DNA of 64,000 nt from Chrysopilus asiliformis (taxonomy: Eukaryota; Arthropoda; Insecta; Diptera; Rhagionidae), in contig OZ035962.1 of the NCBI GenBank assembly GCA_964034945.1, positions 36,173,943 through 36,237,942 on the forward strand. The letters are read 5' to 3'. How positions within the stretch are numbered: the stretch's first letter is position 1; the number at the start of each line of letters is the position of its first letter. Of this stretch, positions 10,401 through 18,470 are shown in pieces. Below the pieces are notes generated by a model. It was not told where the DNA came from and ran no database searches. It was given only the letters and a program-made list of their open reading frames with translations. Both the position numbers and the translations under genes were made by a program.

Positions 10401-13400
10401 GTAATGTGATATTTATTTAAAAATAACAAACCAAAATGTGATATTTATTGAAATTTAAAATAAAAAAACATTTAAAAGATATTGGTTTTGTTTTTTCAAA
10501 TTTTTATTGGATTTTCTAGCGAGAAAAATGTATCAAGGGCACAAACCAAGTTTAGCACAGGCGAGAACCACCCAATACTCAAACCAAAATAGTTCCGATT
10601 TCAAACACGGTGCGCTGCAGTCAATAAGCCAAAGTTGGGCGTCTATTATAATATATATTGTCTATGGATTTAACCACAAAGCGATAAATTGTACAACAGG
10701 ATCTTGCTGTTATAAATGTGGTAGTAAAGATCATATGGCTGCTAATTGTGAGAGCACAGCAGATCAATGTTTAAATTGTACTAGAGCTAGAGAAGATTTA
10801 GGACGAAAGGATATTGATGTTAATCACGATACTAGAAGTTCACAATGTCCAATCTATGTCAGAAAACTGGCACAACAACGTAGTAAAAGAATGTATTAGC
10901 AATTACAGGAGACGAAATGCATATACCTCAACATACAAGGAACCATAAATAACTTCAGTGAACTAGAATTCTCTATTTTTCCTAAATGCTTCGATTTTAT
11001 TTGCCTAAGCGAAACTCACTTATCAGATTTGGACGACAACAGCTTAGTGACAGTGCCTGGCTATAACATAATGAGGTGTAATTCTGCATCAAGGCATACA
11101 GGAGGAGTTATGTTTTACATCGAGAAGAGTTGGAATTATGCTCAAATACAAAATATTGCGGTTGGCCTTGATCATTGGTGGCTGGTGATAAAAGTTAGTC
11201 GAGGTCATGTCATTTTATACTTAGGAGTTATGTATAGGGCGCCATCATATATAAAGTCCAATGACACTTTCCTTGAAAATTTTAATAAATATATAGAAGG
11301 ACTTAGTGATTTCCGTGAAAAAATCGTAATTGTTGGTGACTTTAACGTCAATTGGTTGGCACCGAGTAATGCTCAAAATATGTTAAGTAACATAATTAGT
11401 GATAACGGATATAAACAAATTATAAATAAACCAACGCGAATTACAAGTGTTTCAAATTCATTAATTGACTATGTAATTGTTAATGACAGCTATAATATAA
11501 AAGCATCCATAGACGAAAACTTAAAAATCAGTGATCATGAAACAATTAAAATTTCAATTAGTAGTGGGCAAACGAATTGTCAGAAGGAAAGATCGATACA
11601 GATCTTTAGTTATAATAAAGAAAAATTTAGAAGTTATGTTAATAAGAGTGACCTTAGTACTGTTTTTTTCACCGACTGTAATTTAAAAGCAAAAACATTT
11701 AGTGATAATTTAAAAGAAATAGTGAATAGGTTCGTGAATGTCAAAAAATCAAGAATTAGTAAAAATAATTGGTTCTCTCATGAGCTGAGTTTATTAAAAG
11801 ACAAAAAAATAAAGCATTATAAGATCGCATATTTGACCGGTAAAACGAGTGACTGGAATAAATATAAAACTATTAGAAATAAATTTAAAAATAAAGTAAA
11901 TGTTGCAAAAAACAAATATATAAGCAAATCAATTGATAACGCGGTGGACCAAAAATCGATGTGGAAGTCAATTAAAACTCTGGTACTCAAGCAGATTAAG
12001 AGTGAAATATGTGAAGTTAACTTTAACAACATCACATACAAAGACAATACCCAAATTGCAGAAAAATTCAATCGGTACTTTATTGAAAGTGTGGAAGAAA
12101 TTAATTCTAGTATTCCATATAGACAATACAGAAATTTAATTGAGGAGCCAAAATGCCGATTTAAATTTCAAGAAATTACACTTACTGAATTAGAGAGAAC
12201 TATGAATGCAATTAATAATAAGAAGGACATGAATTCAGTAAGTATCCAAATATTTAAAGATGCATTTGACTTGTTTGGTGAGAATTTGTTGTCCATAATA
12301 AACCAGTCCCTAAAAAATGGGGTGTTCCCTGAAAATTGGAAAGAGTCAATTGTTATACCTATAGAGAAGATTCCTGGGACACACAACTGTTCTGAATTTA
12401 GACCGATCAATATGATATCTACCGAAGCGAAGATATTGGAAAAAGTGGCATATCAACAACTGGAGAAGTATCTAGAAGAAAATGATCTCATATCGGGACA
12501 ACAATCAGGGTTTAGAAAAAATCATAGCTGTGAATCCCTTATAAATTTTGTTATGGCCAAATGGAAGATTGCGGTAAATGAGAATAAGGCGATAGTTGCA
12601 GTTTTCTTGGATTTTCGAAGAGCATTTGAGACTCTGGATCGAGGTATTTTACTGCAAAAACTTAGCAAATATGGTATCACTGGGGTGGCGCTAAACTGGT
12701 TTATATCATACCTACAAGGAAGACACCAACGAACAAGAGTGAATGGCACTGTCTCGGATTTGATGGACGTTTCTTTGGGCGTACCTCAAGGATCAATTTT
12801 GGGTGTATTGCTGTTTCTGGTGTATGTCAACGATATGGAGAAGACGATTAGTGATGGAGAACTGGTCCTTTTCGCAGATGACGCTTTACTTTCTGTCACC
12901 GGAAATAGTATTGAGGGCTGCATAAATGACATGAATGAGCAATTGGTGAAAATTAGTACATGGTGCGAAGAAAATAAATTGAAATTAAACATTAGTAAAT
13001 GTAAAGGCATGATATTTAATAGTAAAACCAATAATAATCTTAACTTAAAAATTGATAATGAAATTATAGAGTTGGTAAATGAAACAAAGTATCTAGGTGT
13101 TATAATAGATCCAAGCTTAAGTTTTAAGAAGCACATAGATTATGTATGTAAAAAAATTGCAAAAAAATTGTATTTTTTCTCAAAAATTAGAGCCCGTCTG
13201 TCCTTAATGGGGGCAATTAAAATTTATAATTCAATAATAAGGCCGCATTTTGAGTACTGTTCCACTATACTGTTTTTAGAGACAAATGAATTATTAAAAA
13301 GAATGCAAAAGCTACAGAATAAAGGCATGAGAATCATACTAAGACTGAGTAGGTTTACTTCAAAAACATTTATGTTAAATACGCTAAAATGGTTAAGTGT

Positions 13401-14850
13401 TGACCAACGAATTCGAGTCAATGTATTATTGATAGTTTTTAAAATGAAATATAAACTATTGCCGCAATATTTATCTAATCAACTTTTGTATGTAGGTGAT
13501 AGCCATCAATATTCTGTAAGAAATAGATTAGATTTTAGGTTAGGATTTGCGCGTACTGAGAAAACAAAGAATATGTTAATGTACAAGGGATTGAAATTGT
13601 TTAATGAATTACCTAATAACTTAAAAACTGAAACAAATATAAGTAAATTTAAAAAAGGAATAAATAAATTTGTAAAGAATTATATCTAAGAAATGCTACT
13701 TATGCTATATGAAAATGTTGTGATAAAAAAATTGTATAAATTACAAAATAAAAGAATTATTATTATTATTATTATTATTATATTAAGACATTTTTTTTGT
13801 TTTTTAGAGCCCTGGTTCTGCAGACTGATTGTCAAATGCATTTACCAGCAAACATTGGCGATTATACAGATTTCTATTCATCTATCCATCATGCTACAAA
13901 TGTGGGAGTAATGTTTCGTGGAAAAGAAAACGCCCTAATGCCCAACTGGAAATATCTACCTGTGGGATACCATGGACGAGCTAGTTCAGTTGTTGTTTCC
14001 GGCACACCTATTCGACGTCCTTATGGACAAACTTTACCTGTGGAAGGTGCGGCGCCCGCATTTGGTCCATGCAGATTGTTTGATTTTGAATTGGAGATGG
14101 CGTGTTACATTGGTGGACCGGAAAATCAATTGGGCGAACGTATCAATGCTGAGGATGCTTGGAAACGAGTCTTTGGTTTTTCTTTAATGAATGACTGGAG
14201 CGCTAGAGATGTGCAAAAGTGGGAATATGTGCCCTTAGGACCATTCACATCGAAAAACTTGGGAACTACTATTTCACCCTGGATAGTGACTATTGAAGCT
14301 CTGAAACCTTTCATAGTGCCCAATTATCCTCAAGATCCAGCCGTGTTTCCATATTTAAGGCACAGTCAAAATTTCAATTTTGATATAAAATTGGAAGTTT
14401 CTTTAAAACGTAAGTGTAAAAAACGAATGCAAAATAAATATTGGACGGTGAAAAAACTCCTGACACTTAACAATTCAGTCTGTTTAATTTACTATTTTTT
14501 TGGCAGCTGAAAATAAGGAGGAAACCGTTATTTGCCGCTCAAATTACCGACATTTATACTGGACACCATTACAACAAGTCGCTCACCATTCCGTTACCGG
14601 CTGTAATATTCGACCAGGTGATTTAATGGGATCAGGAACCATAAGCGGCGAAACTGAGGACTCATATGGATCGATGCTCGAACTCAGCTGGAGAGGAACA
14701 AAACAAGTTAATTTAAGTACTGGAGAAACAAGGAAATTCCTTCAAGATGGAGATGAGGTAATAATGCGTGGCCACTGCGAAAGGAATGGATTACGAATTG
14801 GATTCGGCGAGTGTGCTGGAAAAGTTCTACCGGCTATACCTTTCCCGTAA
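4418..14850 (+). CDS. Faa: Fumarylacetoacetase (Faa), five exons
   Basis: Coding exons are 4418-4501, 4883-4966, 5251-5384, 13808-14409 and 14507-14850. They total 1248 nt, or 415 residues, close to the roughly 419 of the animal enzyme. All introns are GT-AG and the frame is open throughout. The enzyme hydrolyses fumarylacetoacetate to fumarate and acetoacetate, the last step of tyrosine breakdown. The N-terminus contains [12 protein letters not shown]. Exon 4 carries GDYTDFYSS (metal Asp), HHATNVG (catalytic His), FDFELEM (metal Glu pair) and [19 protein letters not shown] (metal Asp, Arg, Gln, Lys). Exon 5 carries SGTISGE and [11 protein letters not shown]. Intron 1 houses an antisense tRNA-Leu. 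Intron 3 is 8.4 kb, filled with transposons. The gene looks intact. Confidence 0.97.
4562..4569 (-). terminator. Pol III terminator of tRNA-Leu copy 2
   Basis: Eight A residues on the + strand give eight T residues just after the tRNA on the minus strand, as in copy 1. Confidence 0.85.
4572..4690 (-). tRNA. tRNA-Leu(CAA), intron-bearing, inside Faa intron 1
   Basis: Reverse complement of the gene at 286-404, identical over all 119 bases, including the 36-nt tRNA intron. The anticodon CAA and long variable arm are intact. It is transcribed against Faa from within intron 1 (4502-4882), so Pol III and Pol II transcription converge here. Confidence 0.96.
5991..6899. mobile_element. piggyBac-like TTAA element (non-autonomous)
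   Basis: Termini CCTTCTTCCGTCCCTC and GAGGGACGGATGAAGG match as inverted repeats at 15 of 16 positions and are flanked by TTAA (5987-5990, 6900-6903). TTAA duplication and C-rich ends are typical of piggyBac. Next to each end is a GGGTC/GACCC motif. No transposase is seen. A 66-bp-armed foldback lies inside. Confidence 0.8.
6361..6658. repeat. Foldback with 66-bp arms inside the TTAA element
   Basis: The sequence at 6361-6426 returns as its reverse complement at 6593-6658, with a 166-bp spacer. Identity looks complete. The arms contain ATCTATCCGCCCAAGGTG. It is either a nested insertion or a duplication internal to the host element. Confidence 0.85.
6904..7292. mobile_element. Second TTAA element, sharing a TTAA with its neighbour
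   Basis: 28-bp inverted termini start TCCACGCAGGC and end GCCTGCGTGGA, differing at about two positions. Each end contains a small GTGTCT-AGACAC hairpin. TTAA flanks it at 6900-6903 and 7293-7296. The left TTAA is also the right target site of the element at 5991-6899. At 389 bp without coding, it is a piggyBac-type MITE. Confidence 0.85.
7470..7600. mobile_element. pogo-like element end (fragment)
   Basis: CAGTGAAACATGTATACACC followed by repeated AAGCCG and GGATTAGCCGG motifs resembles the terminal regions of pogo-type elements such as those at 45765 and 46016. No matching opposite end is found. Confidence 0.4.
7673..8245 (+). mobile_element. INE-1/DINE-like repeat, copy 1
   Basis: It starts at ACCCGTATGGTGAAACC, which is echoed by CACCATACGGGT at 8194-8205, and ends with the stem-loop ATTGCCAGATTGGCAAT. 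Between them lies a GTCCGTCTGT-type microsatellite (7801-7862) and a GATTGAGCTAGAGACTTGAA segment. A subterminal inverted repeat, a central (GTCY)n tract and a 3' stem-loop are the hallmarks of Helentron-related INE-1/DINE elements. Copies lie at 23968-24510 and, inverted, at 28707-29064. Confidence 0.65.
9548..10665. mobile_element. 1118-bp insertion in LINE ORF1 carrying Nup37 fragments
   Basis: A 12-bp direct repeat, GGATTTAACCAC, flanks it (9536-9547, 10666-10677), and it breaks a zinc-knuckle codon run exactly. Inside, a 27-bp repeat starting AGTTCCGATTTCAAACACGG occurs at 9586-9612 and 10591-10617, possibly a second nested duplication. The stretch between holds intron-bearing pieces of a Nup37-like gene. 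No terminal inverted repeat or transposase is seen, so the transposing agent is unknown. Confidence 0.8.
9876..10360 (+). pseudogene. Nup37: Nup37-like (nucleoporin WD40) gene fragments
   Basis: Fragments match the recalled order of Nup37: [20 protein letters not shown], then [19 protein letters not shown] and SEDHTC, then [12 protein letters not shown], then [17 protein letters not shown] and [11 protein letters not shown] 51-bp GT-AG intron (about 9954-10004) separates the first two pieces and restores frame. A second GT-AG intron follows the RKSR piece (about 10136-10190). A mid-part of the propeller is missing. Kept introns mean a DNA-level copy, not a retrocopy. Nup37 belongs to the Nup107-160 nuclear pore complex. 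This copy lacks both ends and is dead. Confidence 0.7.
10900..13689 (+). CDS. LINE ORF2: AP endonuclease and reverse transcriptase
   Basis: The frame is open from the codon after the ORF1 TAG to 13689 (929 codons). The first ATG is at 11029, which would leave 886 residues and cut off the start of the endonuclease. Endonuclease motifs are [13 protein letters not shown] and SDHETIKI. Reverse-transcriptase motifs are [28 protein letters not shown] and the catalytic LFADDALL, then [12 protein letters not shown]. No RNase H domain follows. ORF1 and ORF2 share one frame separated by a single stop, so readthrough or reinitiation would be needed. It looks enzymatically intact. Confidence 0.92.
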   Translation, partial: QLQETKCIYLNIQGTINNFSELEFSIFPKCFDFICLSETHLSDLDDNSLVTVPGYNIMRCNSASRHTGGVMFYIEKSWNYAQIQNIAVGLDHWWLVIKVSRGHVILYLGVMYRAPSYIKSNDTFLENFNKYIEGLSDFREKIVIVGDFNVNWLAPSNAQNMLSNIISDNGYKQIINKPTRITSVSNSLIDYVIVNDSYNIKASIDENLKISDHETIKISISSGQTNCQKERSIQIFSYNKEKFRSYVNKSDLSTVFFTDCNLKAKTFSDNLKEIVNRFVNVKKSRISKNNWFSHELSLLKDKKIKHYKIAYLTGKTSDWNKYKTIRNKFKNKVNVAKNKYISKSIDNAVDQKSMWKSIKTLVLKQIKSEICEVNFNNITYKDNTQIAEKFNRYFIESVEEINSSIPYRQYRNLIEEPKCRFKFQEITLTELERTMNAINNKKDMNSVSIQIFKDAFDLFGENLLSIINQSLKNGVFPENWKESIVIPIEKIPGTHNCSEFRPINMISTEAKILEKVAYQQLEKYLEENDLISGQQSGFRKNHSCESLINFVMAKWKIAVNENKAIVAVFLDFRRAFETLDRGILLQKLSKYGITGVALNWFISYLQGRHQRTRVNGTVSDLMDVSLGVPQGSILGVLLFLVYVNDMEKTISDGELVLFADDALLSVTGNSIEGCINDMNEQLVKISTWCEENKLKLNISKCKGMIFNSKTNNNLNLKIDNEIIELVNETKYLGVIIDPSLSFKKHIDYVCKKIAKKLYFFSKIRARLSLMGAIKIYNSIIRPHFEYCSTILFLETNELLKRMQKLQNKGMRIILRLSRFTSKTFMLNTLKWLSVDQRIRVNVLLIVFKMKYKLLPQYLSNQLLYVGDSHQYSVRNRLDFRLGFARTEKTKNMLMYKGLKLFNELPNNLKTETNISKFKKGINKFVKNYI
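13756..13785 (+). repeat. (ATT)n tail of the LINE
   Basis: About ten ATT units mark the LINE 3' terminus. They sit directly upstream of the T-rich tract and AG of the Faa exon 4 acceptor (13806-13807). Confidence 0.9.
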
Positions 14851-15790
14851 CATTGTTAAAAGATTTTTTATAAAATTTACGAAATAAAACCGTTATTAAC
14901 TTGAGTGGTTTTGAAATTACTTATTTCAATAGAAAAAATTTCTTTGAAAAATCATATAAACAACTTTCACCATTTTCAGGTTTCCAACTATAAATTATTG
15001 TACTCCAATTAAACCTTGTCGATATAACGAGATCTCATGTAACGAAATTCTCTTTATAATAAAATAATTTTCGTACATTACGCTTCGATTTCATCGACCT
15101 TTGCTCTCAATATAATGATTTTTTTCATATTGACTAAAAACGTCTGAGGAGTAATTTGTCTGTTTAGAGAAATCAATAAAAATTTACGAACAATTTTTGA
15201 CAAAAGGCACACTTCTTTAAAACAATTGATATCAAAATCAGTTTGTCTTAAGGTCGGTTCTGACTATATAAGTATTGTTATTAAGTGCTTTAGTAGCTAT
15301 AGAATGTCCGGACGTAAGTGTGTTAGTGAATTAGTTGTCAGAGTTCAAGGCAAGACAATAAAAATCCAGATATGTGCATTTCAGTCTGCAAATTATTATG
15401 AGCAAATTGCTTTGTTTGCCTTTTTTTTACAGATAAAAGATTTAAAATTCCAAAGACACTTATGAGACCAAAGATAGTCAAAACTTACTGTCAAACTTTA
15501 AAGTTGTTTCTTCGATCTAACAAAACGACATACTTGGAGAGGAACTTGACAAATAATGTACCTACTTGATTAAATATAACACACTCAGATTCGTAAATGG
15601 CTTGTTTAGTATTTAGTGAGACAAAGTGGGGGTTGCTCCTTGACTGAAAAATTAGAATAAAACGCATTTAGTTGATTAACTAAACGACTTGACTAAATTG
15701 ATACTAAATCGGTATGTACACACCTGTTTAGTTACTAAATTACTTTCTACTTGACTAAAATAGTTATAAAGTCGATTTGAACAGTTATAC
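14851..15790. other. Faa 3' UTR and spacer
   Basis: The first AATAAA after the Faa stop is at 14883-14888, a likely polyadenylation signal. Beyond about 14920 nothing recognisable is seen. Confidence 0.5.
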
Positions 15791-16065
15791 CAGAGAACAA
15801 ATAATCTAGAGAATAAACTCTTAGAACAAATTTTTAGAGAAAATTTTTCCACTGTGAGATGAAGCAAGAGGATCCGATGTAACACGGAAAAAATTATCCA
15901 TTCGATTCCTCCATCTCATTGAATAGATACGACGAAAATGATTAGAAAATGTTCTCTCTGCTTCGTGCTCCCTAGTCTAAAAGTAATTAACTTTTAGGCC
16001 GTAGCTAGTGAATGATAGGGACATTTTTCCCCCCTTCGAAGGTGAAATTTGTCAAAAATTTGTTC
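15791..16065. repeat. 275-bp dispersed repeat, copy 1
   Basis: Nearly identical to 37154-37428 in wit intron 5: same length, with only a few substitutions noticed. Both begin CAGAGAACAAATAATCTAG and end at TTTGTTC. No coding is seen. It is a young, unclassified MITE-like repeat. Confidence 0.85.
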
Positions 16066-16182
16066 GGCAGAGTTTTTTTCTATATATTCCTTATTCTATG
16101 GTTATACCCCGATGCCACAGACTTTATACGAATTATAAGGCCAAGGCAAATTAGCTCCATTTAAACCAGGCCGAATCTACTA

Positions 16183-16682
16183 TTTTGTGTTTAACCGTTG
16201 AAACATTTCTGATTCATGGTTTTTACGTGACCTTCTAGCATTGGATTCTAATGGAATTTCTTGGCTTATATGTCTTCAATAGTGTGCTGGAAAAGTAATG
16301 GGCCTGTAGGCCTCCGAGTGTAGCGCTGTGCTCACGCCTGGGCGCGCGCGGTCTTCTCAACCTACCTACCTACCTATATGTCTTCAATAAGTGCTCAAAT
16401 CGATTCTTACTCCGCCAAATCCTGTAAGCCTGCGTGGAAGCTGGTAAAGCACGCTCTGATGACGGTGAGCCAGCTTCCATGTCAGCTCCTAATAGGGTTT
16501 CAAGGCAAACATGCTTGACCTGTTGGGCAGAATTTGGATGTGAAAACATCCACAAAAATAATATATCATTTGTTTTATTATTTTTTTTAAGACATATAAG
16601 CCAAGAAATTCCATTAGAATTCAATGCTAGAAGGTCACGTAAAAACCATGAATCAGAAATGTTTCAATGGTTAAACACAAAA
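16183..16682. repeat. Foldback with 92-bp arms
   Basis: 16183-16274 returns inverted at 16591-16682 with few mismatches. The arms include CTAATGGAATTTCTTGGC. The loop contains a 93-bp retroposon (16282-16374) and a self-complementary GGAAGCTGG/CCAGCTTCC pair. No transposase is seen. Confidence 0.85.
16282..16374 (+). mobile_element. 93-bp GC-rich retroposon with (CTAC)n tail
   Basis: A 15-bp direct repeat, TATATGTCTTCAATA, flanks it (16267-16281, 16375-16389). It ends in CCTACCTACCTACC, so a tailed RNA was probably reverse-transcribed and inserted. The body is much more GC-rich than its surroundings (GCGCGCGCGG). The source is not recognised; it could be a truncated SINE or LINE 3' end. Confidence 0.75.
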
Positions 16683-16689
16683 AAGAAAC

Positions 16690-17980
16690 AAAAATTGTTA
16701 CACTTATTACGTTTCGGGACTATATTACCCGACAAGAAATATGGATTGTATCTCGAGAACCACTCAACCGATTTTATGTGGTTATTTGCTAAATATAGCT
16801 TGAGCGTCAGGAAAGATTATAATGTATTTCCAGTTTCGTTCCCCTCACCCCTTTTAATTCCATGTTGATTTATTTACAGATATTCTCCAACTGATGGAAC
16901 ATTTGACGATGTCACGCATAAACGGATGGTCCGATTCGGATAAAAATTTGTACAGAAATACTTGTCAGGGTTAGCTATTATGATGGAAACTCGGTCAAAG
17001 ATTTTATAAAAACTATCTATATGTCAAAAAAATAGCTAAAATCTTGTCCATTGAAGAAGTGGTCGAATTTTCGAATTTTTGGAAAAAATACACTATACCA
17101 ACGCGAGTCGCTATAGCCTTCACATTTTGCTGGCATATCGCGGAAATAAAATGATTCTCAAAACATATTTAAAATTCAGTCGCTCGGCCCCAGTGGCTCC
17201 CCTAAATTTTTTTCAAAAAAAAATTCAAACCGTTATTTTTGAACCGATTTCAAAACCGTCGAAACGTTAATTAATTTTAAAAATTAATTAACATATCTAT
17301 ATGTTAATTCCCTTTTTTGGTTTAAAAATATGAATTAAGATTTTCATACAAAAATCCTATAGGTTAATTAATTTTTTTGTCTATTATTTATTTCACTAGA
17401 CGTTAACCCGGAACCCCAAAAATATGTCTCTTATTTTTCAACCCTTTATAGCAGACGTGTGCAATAGGAAATTTTAAAGTGCGCAACTTTTAAAGTGCGC
17501 GATAAGCCTCCAAACTCAAATACACTGTTAAAAATCTAATTCGATTTTTTAATGTTTCGTATGTATTCTTTTATATATAATTCCAGAATAATCCTTGCTA
17601 ATTTTGATCAAGCTTTAGTTAGAGAAGCTTCTTTAGAATTCGTAAAACCATTTTCCCTCACTTGGGCCACAAAATCACAATCCTTTTTAAGCTTTGCAAC
17701 ATAATGCTGTTCAATTCAGCTTTTTTCATTTGCGACAGGTTCGTCAAACAAATCATGCATTGAAGAGCTTGACCAGGATCTTCTGCAAAAAAAACCCCCC
17801 ATTCCTTATATTTATTGAAGTTCAAACGTTTCATTATTTTCAGCGTATATTTCTAGACAATATCACTGACCGACAGAATGAAGTCGAATGAACTCGGCAG
17901 AACACAAAACAGATGACACAGCAACATGTTGATTCTGCGCCAAATGATCGCCAGACTTACACGCACCTTACCGCCGTCAT
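16690..17980. other. Spacer without recognisable gene
   Basis: AT-rich. An INE-like trace may lie near 16890-17060, and a palindromic TTAATTAATTTT block near 17265-17310. No supported gene. Confidence 0.35.
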
Positions 17981-18470
17981 ACACTTAAGCTAAGCTATGT
18001 GAGCGAGGCTAGCTATAGTTACATAGCCTAGCTGGGTTAGCTCACCTCGTTGCACACTTAAGCTATACTACGCGGCGATATTTTCGGTAAATATATGCAT
18101 TTTTCCACTTTATCTGCAGCCATTTTTAGATATAAATTATTTAACGCGATTGAAAATATTCCGCAAAATAATTCAATTTTCACGTTTTCCTTACACTTTT
18201 ATGTCAACAAAATACTACACTTTTGCAAACACCGATTCTACACTGTATAACGGCAAAAATATTTATATGTGAGTGTCAGCGATGCCAACGAAGTAGTTCG
18301 CATATAGTTGAAGTCTGAACTACGCGAGCGAGCTTAGTCCGCGTCGCCCATGACTACGCGATGTAGTTTCATAGTTTCGCTAAAGTGTGCGGTCGCCAAT
18401 GCAAATGCTAAGGATTTTACTTTCAGCGAGAAACTTAGCTCACGTAGTTGAGCTCGCTTAGCTGAAGTGT
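17981..18470. mobile_element. MITE-like element with ACACTTNAGCTAAGC ends
   Basis: ACACTTAAGCTAAGC at the left faces GCTTAGCTGAAGTGT at the right. Inside, many short self-complementary motifs (AGCTAAGC, CTACGCGA) recur on both sides. About 490 bp, no coding. The duplication is unclear, so the superfamily is not assigned. Confidence 0.6.

Larger units (their letters stand above)
8621..10899 (+). pseudogene. LINE ORF1 (PHD finger, zinc knuckles), interrupted
   Basis: The ORF1 parts are 8621-9547 and 10678-10899. The N-terminus has a PHD/RING-like Cys-His array ([27 protein letters not shown], residues about 12-67), then a Lys-rich coiled segment. A CCHC knuckle begins CFKCWGFNH and continues after the insert as KAINC, followed by [14 protein letters not shown] and CLNC. 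The frame is continuous once the insert and one duplication are discounted (about 382 residues). As it stands, translation ends at 9562. ORF1 proteins bind LINE RNA. Confidence 0.88.
8450..13785 (+). mobile_element. Non-LTR retrotransposon (Jockey/CR1-type) in Faa intron 3
   Basis: Two ORFs, a short 3' UTR and a terminal (ATT)n tract form a nearly complete LINE in the sense orientation of Faa. Its 5' end is not fixed, lying between the INE-like repeat and ORF1. The 3' end stops 22 bases short of the Faa exon 4 splice acceptor. ORF2 is intact. ORF1 is broken by a 1118-bp insertion at 9548-10665. The PHD-like finger in ORF1 and the absence of RNase H favour a CR1/Jockey-group clade, which I cannot settle. 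Confidence 0.9.

Noticed and set aside
11817..13421. Minus-strand ORFs within the LINE ORF2
   Set aside because: Shadows of the reverse-transcriptase frame.
16434..16868. 144-codon ORF and the opposing 84-codon frame
   Set aside because: Both run through the foldback arm and hairpin at 16183-16682, so the open frame is a product of the repeat.
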